9,646 nucleotides of DNA, taken from assembly GCA_026997055.1 (NCBI GenBank), contig JALWJU010000580.1:1-9646 (forward strand). The letters are read 5' to 3'. This stretch comes from Paracoccaceae bacterium. GTDB taxonomy: Bacteria; Pseudomonadota; Alphaproteobacteria; Rhodobacterales; Rhodobacteraceae. Of this stretch, positions 1 to 6,782 are shown in pieces. Made by a program: the position numbers and the translations under genes. The notes beneath the pieces were generated by a model. It saw only the letters and a list, made by a program, of their open reading frames with translations, was not told the DNA's origin and did not search any database. Every line of letters begins with the position of its first letter. Position 1 is the first letter of the stretch.

Positions 1-50
<50 letters not shown>

Positions 51-115
51 ATTCTTCCGAGAAATCAATTGTTTAAAAGCGACCCGTGCAGGATGTCCGC
101 AGTGTTTCGTGTCCA

Positions 116-156
116 TGTCAACACTGTGTCAACAGGTCTCTGACGCCCTGTGTCAG
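116..156. repeat. Cluster of short TGTCA repeats beside the tRNA-like site
   Basis: TGTCAACA occurs at 116-123 and again at 127-134, one helical turn apart. CTGTGTCA occurs at 125-132 and at 148-155. CTGAC (140-144) and GTCAG (152-156) form a small inverted repeat. The cluster lies about 70 bases from the tRNA 3' end, in the only non-coding stretch between it and the first gene. It could be integrase arm-type sites, an operator for the following operon, or chance. I see no gene in 50-272. Confidence 0.35.
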
Positions 157-272
157 TCGCAAACGAATGATGCCGACTCCAATGTTCAGGCTCATGAAGG
201 TAGCGATAATGGTCGCATGGTATTGACAAATAGGGTATCATGTGAGCGAGGCGTCACAGCCAAGGAGGAATC

Positions 273-701
273 ATGAACAGGCAGCAGATCATACTGGCTG
301 CGCTTGCTGCAGCAGGTGAGAATGCAATGTTTTCGCCAGTGCAGGTGCAAAAGCTTTTCTTTCTGATTGATCGTGAGGCTGCTCAACTCGTTGAGGGGCC
401 ACACTTCAATTTTTCACCCTACGATTACGGTCCATTTGATCGGGCGGTATATGACGAATTGGACAGGCTGTCGGTCGCCGGGCTGGTCGAGACGCAGAAA
501 TCCGGCCGATATAGGAAATACGTCCTGACTCCCAAGGGCTATGAGGCTGGCGTCACAAACCTTAACGATCTACCACCCAAAGCGTTGTCATATTTTACGC
601 GAGCGGCCAGCTGGGTTCTGGGGCTCTCCTTCCAGCAATTAGTGGCGGCGATATACAATCGATATCCCGACATGAAAGAGAATAGTATCTTCCGCGAATG
701 A
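273..701 (+). CDS. Small Panacea/SocA-like (DUF4065-like) protein, candidate antitoxin or regulator
   Basis: This is a 142-residue soluble protein with no signal peptide or membrane segment. An excellent ribosome site, AAGGAGG at 262-268, fixes the ATG at 273. The central part reads FSPVQVQKLFFLID (about 20-33), then FSPYDYGPFDRAVYDEL (47-63) and YVLTPKGYE (84-92). This is the 'LQKLLY ... YGPF ... LT-kGye' pattern of the SocA/Panacea antitoxin domain, a mostly helical domain known to neutralise many unrelated toxins and, for SocA, to act as a proteolytic adaptor. The C-terminal part has LSFQQLVAAIYNRYPDM (118-134) and ends in NSIFRE. The stop codon overlaps the next start as ATGA, so the two genes are almost surely translationally coupled. 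By family, the likely role is antitoxin, adaptor or regulator of the downstream hydrolase; that pairing is my inference. A winged-helix-like DNA-binding protein is the main alternative. I found no convincing promoter: TTGACA at 223-228 has no -10 at a usable distance. Confidence 0.6.
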   Translation: MNRQQIILAALAAAGENAMFSPVQVQKLFFLIDREAAQLVEGPHFNFSPYDYGPFDRAVYDELDRLSVAGLVETQKSGRYRKYVLTPKGYEAGVTNLNDLPPKALSYFTRAASWVLGLSFQQLVAAIYNRYPDMKENSIFRE

Positions 702-1453
702 CCGTTGTAGTAGCTTTCTTGTGCACCGATGGTGTTGTCGTGGCGGCGGACAGCATGCTGACGGCCAGCATCGGAAATGTTCCTGTCGCCCATCATACAG
801 GTAAGAAGGTATCGGTCCTCAATGGTCACCAAGTTTTCGCGTTCGCCGGCGATCAAGGACAGTGCGAGAGGTTCCGTATTATGGCGGATGGTTCGCACGC
901 TCGGATTGCGCAGGCTGCGCACCCCATTGATTATCCCCTTATCTTGACACAATCGTTGATCACCCAGTTCCAAGCCACCGGGATTGGGGATGCCATCAAC
1001 GCCAATACGGTATTGGCATTTGGACACGGTGGTTCTCATCAGTGCTGCATCTTTGTAGGGCCCATCCAGCCCCGCCTCCTTGACGAGCATCACTTCTATG
1101 CCGCGCTCGGATCCGGGAAACTTTCCGCGGATCCATTTCTCCGCTTTTTAGTCGACGTTTTCTGTCAGGACGGCCCTCCGAATGTACGAGAAGGGGTTTT
1201 TCTCGCGACCTGGGCCATTGAACATGTCATCAGAACAAACCCGGGAGGTGTCGCGGGGCCGATCCGGATTGCAACGCTTGAGAGGACTGACGATGGCGTG
1301 CTGGCAGCGCGGGAGCTACCAGACACGGAGATTGAGGAGCATAGGCAAGCAATCGACAGCGCGAGTATTGCCCTTCGTGCTTGGAGGGACGGCATTGAAA
1401 GTGGTGCGGCAGCAGAGGATGTTCCGCCGCCGCCCGAACTCAATGAAGCATGA
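698..1453 (+). CDS. Standalone proteasome-like Ntn hydrolase (20S beta/HslV-type fold)
   Basis: This 251-residue protein resembles proteasome beta-type subunits in order and spacing. It starts Met-Thr-Val-Val-Val. Removal of Met would leave Thr2 as the N-terminal nucleophile, with no propeptide needed. DGVVVAADSM (11-20) places an Asp exactly at mature position 17, as in 20S subunits. GKKVSVL (35-41) supplies the Lys near position 33. FAFAGDQGQCERF (47-59) matches the 'mAGgaaDc' segment, GSG at 138-140 matches the GSG loop containing Ser129, and PGGVAGPIRI (182-191) matches the 'sGG' strand. The Asp166 equivalent is not evident. A Pro-rich tail (PPPPEL) follows a C-terminal helical extension. 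The protein likely self-assembles into a cytosolic ring. No HslU, ARC/Mpa or other ATPase is nearby. Its only partner here is the overlapping Panacea-like gene. The length is somewhat above HslV and typical of beta subunits or Anbu. Function as a protease is inferred; the fold assignment is fairly secure. Confidence 0.75.
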   Translation: MTVVVAFLCTDGVVVAADSMLTASIGNVPVAHHTGKKVSVLNGHQVFAFAGDQGQCERFRIMADGSHARIAQAAHPIDYPLILTQSLITQFQATGIGDAINANTVLAFGHGGSHQCCIFVGPIQPRLLDEHHFYAALGSGKLSADPFLRFLVDVFCQDGPPNVREGVFLATWAIEHVIRTNPGGVAGPIRIATLERTDDGVLAARELPDTEIEEHRQAIDSASIALRAWRDGIESGAAAEDVPPPPELNEA

Positions 1454-1479
1454 GACGCAAAGCGGCTCTCGCGTAGGAG

Positions 1480-1824
1480 TTACGCTGCCGCCGTCGCCAC
1501 CCCATCAAGCCGCACCGCCACAGTGGTAACGCCGTTCCCGGCATCCTCGACGGCCACGCCAATGGGAAACCGCCCTGTGCCTGGCACATCCACCTGCTTG
1601 GCGGTATCGTCCCACGACACGCGCGCTCCGACAGTCAGGACAGCTGCGCTGGCCTTGGGCAGTTGAAACACCCCGGTGGTCGCGATTTCGACCGGGTCGC
1701 CTGCAGCCGCGCCATACGCGGCGACACCGAAGATGTTGCCGACGATCAGCGCGTCGCCCGAGGCGATGCCACCCGTGGGTGCCGTTACCGTGATGACCTT
1801 CCCGGCCTGGATGTAGTTCTTCAT
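1480..1824 (-). CDS. DUF2190-family phage capsid cement/decoration protein
   Basis: This 114-residue, Gly/Ala/Val-rich beta protein begins MKNYIQAGKVITVTAPTGGI. It contains SGDALIVGNIFGVA, then 'GDPVEIATTGVFQLPKA', a pattern I recognise from DUF2190 proteins, small capsid-associated proteins next to major capsid genes. Its last third (VSWDD..., then FPIGVAVEDAGNGVTTVAVRL) is typical: it describes a beta-rich decoration fold that sits on the capsid surface. The ATG at 1824 is preceded on this strand by AAAGGAC, which lies inside the end of the upstream gene; the gap to that gene is 3 bases. It is the last gene of the leftward capsid operon. Its stop lies 26 bases from the stop of the convergent Ntn hydrolase, with no obvious terminator hairpin between them. 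Confidence 0.8.
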   Translation of the reverse strand: MKNYIQAGKVITVTAPTGGIASGDALIVGNIFGVAAYGAAAGDPVEIATTGVFQLPKASAAVLTVGARVSWDDTAKQVDVPGTGRFPIGVAVEDAGNGVTTVAVRLDGVATAAA

Positions 1825-1827
1825 GGA

Positions 1828-2037
1828 TTACAGTCCTTTCGAGGATTGGATGCGGACGACCGAGATGCGGCCCGACGCGCCTGCGATCTGTCGGTTGAGA
1901 TCTGCAAGCGCGGCGGCCATCTCGCCGTCGGTCGCATAGGTGACGCGCTTGCCGTCATATTCGACGGTGCGGACGCCCCGATAACGCGCGGCCATCAGGG
2001 CGTCTCGCCAGGCGGAGAGTTGCGCAAGGTTGGCCAT
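1828..2037 (-). CDS. gpW-like phage head-tail joining protein
   Basis: This 69-residue protein begins MANLAQLSAWRDAL. It then has YRGVRTVEYDGKRVTYATDGEMAAAL and a second helix, LADLNRQIAG. Helix, a short beta hairpin built on 'V-x-Y-D-G-K-R-V-x-Y', then a helix that starts with residues counted off as 'L..LN..I' is the layout of lambda gpW, which plugs the portal vertex before the tail attaches. Length also fits gpW (about 68). The ATG at 2037 shares one base with the stop of the capsid gene (TGATG), which favours this start over longer in-frame options. In lambda, gpW lies before the portal gene; here it follows the major capsid gene. Confidence 0.7.
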   Translation of the reverse strand: MANLAQLSAWRDALMAARYRGVRTVEYDGKRVTYATDGEMAAALADLNRQIAGASGRISVVRIQSSKGL

Positions 2038-3848
2038 CACGCCCCCGGGTTCATGTACCAGCCACGGTGGTCGATGAAGCCGGCGCCGAAATCCAGGATC
2101 ACCCGGATTTCCACGCCGTCCACATCCCAGCCCGAGCGGCTTTCGACCTGCGGACCCTCGGCCCCCGAGAGATAGGCAAACTCCAGCCCGTCGATTTCCC
2201 CGGGGTCGGCGGTGACATACCAGCGCGTGGCGCTCGACAGCCGTGGCTCGACGACCAGAGAAAGCGAGCCCGAAAACGGGTTCACATCCGCCGCCGTGGC
2301 CGGCGCGATTGAGGCCAGCCATTTCTCGGCCGTGGTTTCCAGCGCCGGCGGCACCAGCAGGTTGCGGGGTGTGGCGCGGATCGTCCGGTCCTCGATGCCC
2401 TTCTGGGTGCGCAGCGCCAGCCGGGCGGCGGACAGCGTCGCATCCGAAATCACCGCACCCGTGGCGGCCTTGTTGCCGTGTTGTGTGTGGAACAGGGCCT
2501 TGCCGTCCGACATTGCCGGGCCGTTGCCAGCGCCGGATTCCAGCAGCGTGACGAGGATGCGCGCCTCGGTTTCGGCCGCGGCTTGGCCCATGCGGCGCGC
2601 GAGGTCCGCGAAGGCGCCAAGGTCGTCGTTCACCAGCACCTGCCGGGTGATGCCGATTTTCCGGGCCCAGGTCTCGACCTTGTAGGCCTCGCGCGCCTCG
2701 GCCATGGTGCCTGCCTTGATCTCGCCATGCTCGTTCAGCTTTTCCAGAAGCGGCGCCTCACCCAGCATGATCTTGTTCACCGCGCGGAAGTCGCGCGCCG
2801 TTGTCTGGCGGCCGAGCCGGCGAATACCCGAGGGCGCGGCCTGATAGGCATCGCGCAGCACCCGGCCCACCGTGTCCCCAAGGATGATGGGGAAATCCGA
2901 GGTGGTGTGCAGAGCGCGGGTGACGAGGCTTGCGGCCGAAAGCGCGAGGGTGGACTCACCGCGCAGCGTCAGAAGTTCCCTCGCCATGTCCACCGGCGTG
3001 GCATAGGCGTAGCGGCGAGCGGGTTCGCTCAGCTCATGCCGCGGGTTGATCCGGGCGTAGAGCGCCTCGCCCATCTGACGGGCGCGCAGTGCCGGGTCAT
3101 CGTGGCTTTCGCCCATTTCCACGCGGACCTGTTCGGTGCGGACTGGGGGCGCAGAGCGGGCCGCCAGCGCCTCGAAGGCGGCGCGGCGGGCGGTGTCGGG
3201 ATCGGCATTCGCGTCGATCTGGCTGTCGATCCAGGGCTGGTCCAGCCCGGCGACGCGGGCGATGGAGCGGATCTCGGCGTTCGCCTCGGCGCGGGTTTCG
3301 GTCTGCGGCATTGTTTCAGCCGCCTCTTGCGTTTCAGTGTCAGGCATTTCTGTCTCCATGCGAATATGGGCGCCGGGGTCGGCCGGCGTCGGCACCAGGG
3401 AAATCTCGTGGGGTGTCCAGCGCACGGCGGTCAGCACGCGCGCGCCGTTCTCGGTGGACTCGGCCCATTCCTCGACCGAGTAGCCGACCGAGACGTGTCG
3501 CAGGATGCCGGCCTGCACGTCCTGCCAGATCGGCTCGACCTCGGGCCTGGCCGAAAACTGGATGAGGGCCGTTCCCCGCTTGCCATCGACGGCGGCACTG
3601 CGGACCGAGCCCAGCACGTCGCGCACCGCGCTCTGGCGATGCGCGTCGAGAACGGACGCCCCCTCAAGGCGCGACAGGTCCACCGCCTCGGGCGCGAGGC
3701 TCAGCCGTTCGATATATTGCCCGTCCATGTCGCGGCGGCGCATGGGCGCGCCGGTGGACCAGATGACCTCGACGGTGCGTGCTTCAGCGTCGGCGGTGGC
3801 GGACGCCAGCGTGGCGCGGCGGGTCAGGAGTTCGATGGTGTCAGCCAT
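2037..3848 (-). CDS. Prohead protease / major capsid protein fusion
   Basis: A 603-residue protein joining two normally separate head proteins. Residues 1-165 look like an HK97-type (S78) prohead protease: VLDAHRQS places the catalytic His at 70, RHVSVGYSVEEW the Ser at 120, and TPHEISLVPTPADPGA an acidic residue at 148. Residues 166-245 are Glu/Thr/Ala-rich and low-complexity, a likely scaffold linker. From about 255 to the end is a major head protein of the Mu gpT-like HK97-fold type: IILGDTVGRVLRDAY (321-335), ARDFRAVNKIMLGEAPLLEKL (351-371), ITRQVLVNDDLGAF (400-413), ALFHTQHGN (451-459), and a C-terminal strand ending FIDHRGWYMNPGA. I chose ATG 3848 because the protein begins MADTIELLTRRA there, AGGAC lies upstream, and it overlaps the portal stop by 8 bases; the in-frame ATG at 3956 lies well inside the portal gene. 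The fused form is a known arrangement in Rhodobacterales prophages. Presumably the protease cuts itself and the linker away during head maturation. Confidence 0.85.
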   Translation of the reverse strand: MADTIELLTRRATLASATADAEARTVEVIWSTGAPMRRRDMDGQYIERLSLAPEAVDLSRLEGASVLDAHRQSAVRDVLGSVRSAAVDGKRGTALIQFSARPEVEPIWQDVQAGILRHVSVGYSVEEWAESTENGARVLTAVRWTPHEISLVPTPADPGAHIRMETEMPDTETQEAAETMPQTETRAEANAEIRSIARVAGLDQPWIDSQIDANADPDTARRAAFEALAARSAPPVRTEQVRVEMGESHDDPALRARQMGEALYARINPRHELSEPARRYAYATPVDMARELLTLRGESTLALSAASLVTRALHTTSDFPIILGDTVGRVLRDAYQAAPSGIRRLGRQTTARDFRAVNKIMLGEAPLLEKLNEHGEIKAGTMAEAREAYKVETWARKIGITRQVLVNDDLGAFADLARRMGQAAAETEARILVTLLESGAGNGPAMSDGKALFHTQHGNKAATGAVISDATLSAARLALRTQKGIEDRTIRATPRNLLVPPALETTAEKWLASIAPATAADVNPFSGSLSLVVEPRLSSATRWYVTADPGEIDGLEFAYLSGAEGPQVESRSGWDVDGVEIRVILDFGAGFIDHRGWYMNPGA

Positions 3849-5253
3849 TGGCGTTGTCCTGTGATTGTGGCGCGCTTGCCGGGCCGAAGCTGAGGCCCAG
3901 CCCGTCTGCGCGCTCCTTGTCGGCGGCAATCTCGCCATCCACCTGTTCGGCGTCATAGCCGCGCTCGGAAATCGCCTGGGACCGGCTCTTGAGCCCAGCG
4001 CCGATCGCCATGATTTCGGCCTGCACGTCCTTCACCGGATCGACATGGTCGAACTTGGGCGGCAACCAGGCGCAGCCGAGATAGGCCGCCGGGTTCCTGT
4101 CGAAATCCCGCGCGGGCAACTCACCCGTCAGCACTGCCAGGCGCACGAACCGCTCCCACACAGGGCGGCAGAACAGGTGCACCACCACGTTATGTTGCAA
4201 CTGCTCGACCCGGCGGCGGAACTCGATCAGCCCAGCGCGGATCGAGGAATAGGTCACGCCCTCCAGATCGCCCGATACCAGCTCGTAGGGCAGGCCCAGC
4301 CCGGCGGCGATGGCGCGCAGGTGGTTTTTCACGAAAGGCGCATAGGCATCGTGTTCGGTCGGGTTCGAGAAACGGATGTCGGTGCCAGGTGGAAGCGGGA
4401 TCAGGCTGCCGGGCTCCATCCCCACGGTCAGCGCGCCGCCCGTGTTGGTGCCGGAAAGCCCGCCCGCGGTGCCGTCGGGATCGGTGATGAAGCCGGTGAA
4501 CAGGGCTGCCACCTTGGCCTTGACCAGTGCGGCATCCTCGAACTGGTCGAGTTCGTGCAGCCGCAGCAGCACTGGCGCGAGCCAGGTGATCCCCCGGAGC
4601 TGGCCCGCGGCGAGCGGTTTGAACAGGTGCAGGCAATCTGCGGTGGGGATGCGGATCGGGTCTGTGCGATATGATTTCAGTGGGTCGGTTGGGCGGGAGG
4701 ACAGCACATGGTAGGCGACCCGGTGGCCGGCAGCATCGAACTCGATACCTGCCCGAATCCGCGCCCCACCGCCGATTTCGCGGTGCAGATCCAGCGGCAC
4801 CTGCTCGCGATCAAGAAGTTCGATATGAAGGGGGATGCTGCTGGCCTCGGATGGCATCCTCAGCCGGGCGAAGCTCTCGCCGCTCTCGATCATCGCCCGC
4901 ACGCCCATGGCCTGCAGCCCGTAGTAATCCGCAAGCCCGTCCGGGGCGGCATGATCGGTCCAGCGAAGCCACAGCGCCTGCAGCCGTTCGCGCACTGCCC
5001 GGTCGGGATGGGTGGATTGCGGCTTGATCCCAGCGCCAACGACATTCCCCACCAGGCTGTCCACCGCCGCCGCGACCCAGGGGTTGTTCCGCGCATACCA
5101 CCCCGCCCGTCGCGATGCCGTGGTCGCGCCCGCCAGGATTGCCGCGTTCAGGCCGTCGATGGTCTTGGCGCTCTCCCAACGCCGACCGCCACCGGCGGCG
5201 TCAAGGCCACGGATGCGTGTGAGTTTGAGCAGTCGTTGGAGGAAGGTTCGCAT
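3841..5253 (-). CDS. Lambda-family phage portal protein
   Basis: This 470-residue protein matches lambda gpB-type portals, the dodecameric ring through which DNA enters and leaves the head. Diagnostic stretches are WYARNNPWVAAAVDSLVGNV (52-71), VGAGIKPQ, the 'MIESGESFARL' segment (about 121-131), PLHIELLDREQVP, LAPVLLRLHELDQFEDAALV and LPYELVSGDLEGVTYSSIRAGL. The last of these is the conserved clip/stem-to-crown part that ends near 'EFRRRVEQLQ'. The protein is shorter than lambda gpB (about 530) at both ends, which is common in this family. The ATG at 5253 is the only start after an in-frame stop at 5272-5274, yet it has no Shine-Dalgarno sequence and lies in a hairpin. The upstream neighbour in an intact operon would be terminase, now 3.1 kb away across an inserted island. 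Confidence 0.88.
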   Translation of the reverse strand: MRTFLQRLLKLTRIRGLDAAGGGRRWESAKTIDGLNAAILAGATTASRRAGWYARNNPWVAAAVDSLVGNVVGAGIKPQSTHPDRAVRERLQALWLRWTDHAAPDGLADYYGLQAMGVRAMIESGESFARLRMPSEASSIPLHIELLDREQVPLDLHREIGGGARIRAGIEFDAAGHRVAYHVLSSRPTDPLKSYRTDPIRIPTADCLHLFKPLAAGQLRGITWLAPVLLRLHELDQFEDAALVKAKVAALFTGFITDPDGTAGGLSGTNTGGALTVGMEPGSLIPLPPGTDIRFSNPTEHDAYAPFVKNHLRAIAAGLGLPYELVSGDLEGVTYSSIRAGLIEFRRRVEQLQHNVVVHLFCRPVWERFVRLAVLTGELPARDFDRNPAAYLGCAWLPPKFDHVDPVKDVQAEIMAIGAGLKSRSQAISERGYDAEQVDGEIAADKERADGLGLSFGPASAPQSQDNANG

Positions 5254-5272
5254 GGGCGGGAGAATCGCCCAT
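5252..5272 (-). promoter_or_regulatory. Hairpin over the portal start codon, with no ribosome site
   Basis: ATGGGCG (5252-5258) and CGCCCAT (5266-5272) are perfect inverted repeats around a 7-base loop. In the portal mRNA the 3' arm of the stem includes most of the start codon. The bases before the start (GATTCTCCCGCCC on the - strand) contain no purine-rich ribosome site. The GC bias of the portal gene stops at about 5275, so this may be the junction where a lower-GC island displaced the native leader. Confidence 0.5.
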
Positions 5273-5289
5273 TACGGCACATCAAGCTA

Positions 5290-5307
5290 TTGGGAATGTT
5301 TGGGAAT
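5290..5307. repeat. Direct repeat TTGGGAAT, one helical turn apart
   Basis: TTGGGAAT occurs at 5290-5297 and 5300-5307, a 10-base period, within the 206-base gap before the methyltransferase. Two copies on the same DNA face could be a protein-binding site, but chance is possible. A separate 9-base repeat, ATGGTTACC, occurs at 5351-5359 and 5440-5448 in the same gap. Confidence 0.3.
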
Positions 5308-5319
5308 CGGTTATTACAG

Positions 5320-5377
5320 GGCAGGCCTGTCAATCGGCGGCAAAAGGCGTATGGTTACCAAGTTGACAGGGGCTGCC
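5320..5377. repeat. Imperfect inverted repeat upstream of the methyltransferase, candidate operator
   Basis: GGCAGGCCTGTCAA (5320-5333) is mirrored by TTGACAGGGGCTGCC (5363-5377). The two arms agree except for a one-base bulge and a neighbouring mismatch, with a 29-base spacer. The right arm contains the TTGACA box of the proposed promoter. A repressor bound to both arms would therefore cover the -35 element, as expected for an autoregulated modification gene. Confidence 0.5.
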
Positions 5378-5391
5378 TAAGTTGCCATAAA
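5363..5391 (+). promoter_or_regulatory. Sigma-70-like promoter for the methyltransferase
   Basis: A perfect -35 box, TTGACA (5363-5368), is followed after 17 bases by CATAAA (5386-5391), four of six matches to the -10 consensus. Transcription would start near 5398 and leave a leader of about 60 bases before the ATG at 5460. The -35 box lies inside an inverted repeat, which suggests control. Confidence 0.55.
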
Positions 5392-5459
5392 CACCACAAA
5401 ATGACGTCAATCAGGCGCACGCTCACTCTGTGTTCCAAAATGGTTACCGAAAGAAGAAA

Positions 5460-6782
5460 ATGGCGACAGGTATCACGAAGCGCGAGCAGCACTCCCAAGA
5501 CGCATATACAGCTTCCGAGTTTTTTCGGGAGCCCCTTCCGTTGCCGGAAAACAGTGCCGGCTTCGAGCTGGCCTATCCAAACAAAGCATCTGATGAAGAG
5601 ATTCTTCGTGCCGAGCCGCGCCGCTTCTTTGAGCTAACGGATGGCGTGGCAAAGGAGACGAGCGTTGGCGCTGGGATGTTTATCCTGGACGACAATTATT
5701 TTGTGCTTAACCAGATGGTGGCTGACGGAAAGAAGGTCACGCTATTCTATTTGGATCCTCCATATGGAACTGGATTTGATTTCCAGTCTCGAGATCTCCA
5801 GCATGCCTATAAAGACTCAATGGGGCAAGCAGCCTATCTTGAGTTCATGAGGCGTAGACTAATACTGATGCGTGAGGCGATGGCAGATGATGGGTCCATC
5901 TATGTCCATATCGGGCATCAGATGCTTGGCCATCTTAAGGTTCTGATGGACGAAGTTTTCGGATCTGACAATTTCCGAAATTTGATTACTCGCCGAAAGT
6001 GTAGCAGCAAAAATTTCACGAAGAAGCAGTACGCAAACATCAATGACTACATTTTGTTTTATTCAAAGAGGCGTACGTACAAGTGGAACCAGCCCGGAGT
6101 GGAGCCAGAGCAAGCGTGGATTGAGAAAGAGTATCCTAAGATCGACGCGATAGGCCGAAGGTACAAACTGGTTCCGATCCATGCTCCGGGCACAAGACGG
6201 GGCGAAACTGGCCAGCCGTGGCGCGGAATGATGCCTCCTCCAGGGAAGCACTGGCAGTACGCGCCTTCGAAGTTGGAGGAACTGGATCGGCAGGGTGACA
6301 TCCACTGGTCACGGAATGGAAATCCGCGGCGAAAAGTATATTGGTCGGCTGACAAGAGAATCGCGCTGACCGACTACTGGGATCAATTCCGTGATGCCCA
6401 TCATCAGAGCATTCAAATCACTGGGTATCCCACTGAAAAGAATCTTTCCATGCTCAAGATGCTTGTGGGAGCAAGCTCTGATCCGGGTGATCTTGTCATG
6501 GATCCATTTTGTGGTTCTGGAACAACTCTTCACGCAGCACGAGATCTCGGCAGGGAGTTCATTGGTGTCGATGCCTCGTTTGCCGCCGCAAGGGCAACGC
6601 TGGCGCGCATGCGGCATGGGCTTAAGCCAATGGGTGACTATGTCAAGAAAAAGGAATCTGACGTGGTGCAGCTAGCACTCATTGAGGAAGAGCGTTCAGC
6701 CGCGCAGCGATGTGCATTCGTTGTTGATGGGCGCTTGCTGGCTGCGTTCGAGAGTGAACTACTGGAAATTTCTAGGATTTAA
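5460..6782 (+). CDS. Beta-class site-specific DNA methyltransferase (probably N6-adenine)
   Basis: This 440-residue enzyme transfers methyl from S-adenosylmethionine to an exocyclic amino group of a DNA base. Motif IV, LDPPYGTG, is at 98-105, and motif I, MDPFCGSGTT, at 347-356, preceded by the typical TGYPTEKNLSMLKML (321-335) and PGDLV. Catalytic motif before SAM motif makes it beta class. DPPY favours N6-adenine, although N4-cytosine cannot be excluded. The roughly 190 residues between (W/R/K-rich, including WRGMMPPPGKHW) would hold target recognition. I prefer ATG 5460, which has AAGAAG just upstream, over GTG 5430, which has no ribosome site. The stop overlaps the convergent gene by 4 bases. 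Base composition is clearly lower in GC than the phage genes on either side, which indicates separate acquisition. Together with the next two genes it forms a restriction-modification-like island. Confidence 0.88.
   Translation: MATGITKREQHSQDAYTASEFFREPLPLPENSAGFELAYPNKASDEEILRAEPRRFFELTDGVAKETSVGAGMFILDDNYFVLNQMVADGKKVTLFYLDPPYGTGFDFQSRDLQHAYKDSMGQAAYLEFMRRRLILMREAMADDGSIYVHIGHQMLGHLKVLMDEVFGSDNFRNLITRRKCSSKNFTKKQYANINDYILFYSKRRTYKWNQPGVEPEQAWIEKEYPKIDAIGRRYKLVPIHAPGTRRGETGQPWRGMMPPPGKHWQYAPSKLEELDRQGDIHWSRNGNPRRKVYWSADKRIALTDYWDQFRDAHHQSIQITGYPTEKNLSMLKMLVGASSDPGDLVMDPFCGSGTTLHAARDLGREFIGVDASFAAARATLARMRHGLKPMGDYVKKKESDVVQLALIEEERSAAQRCAFVVDGRLLAAFESELLEISRI

Noticed and set aside
223..241. 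TTGACA (223-228) plus TATCAT (236-241) as a promoter for the first operon
   Set aside because: The spacer is only 7 bases, and no -10 box lies at 16-18 bases.
539..1093. Open frame on the - strand across the first operon
   Set aside because: It overlaps two well-supported + strand genes, and its sequence has no recognisable motif.
3849..3956. Upstream ATG at 3956 as the start of the capsid fusion
   Set aside because: It would place 36 residues of unlikely composition well inside the portal gene. ATG 3848 has a ribosome site and an 8-base overlap typical of this operon.
5353..5447. Two GGTTACC sequences (GGTNACC type) as recognition sites of the restriction system
   Set aside because: Another GGTNACC lies at 824-830, and about this number is expected by chance in a window of this size. 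Nothing in the proteins ties them to this site.
2478..5637. Long + strand open frames antisense to the capsid and portal genes (2478-3893, 3865-4674, 4708-5637)
   Set aside because: They mirror GC-rich coding sequence, show no family motifs and are rich in Arg, Ala, Gly and Pro. The - strand frames give clear phage proteins.
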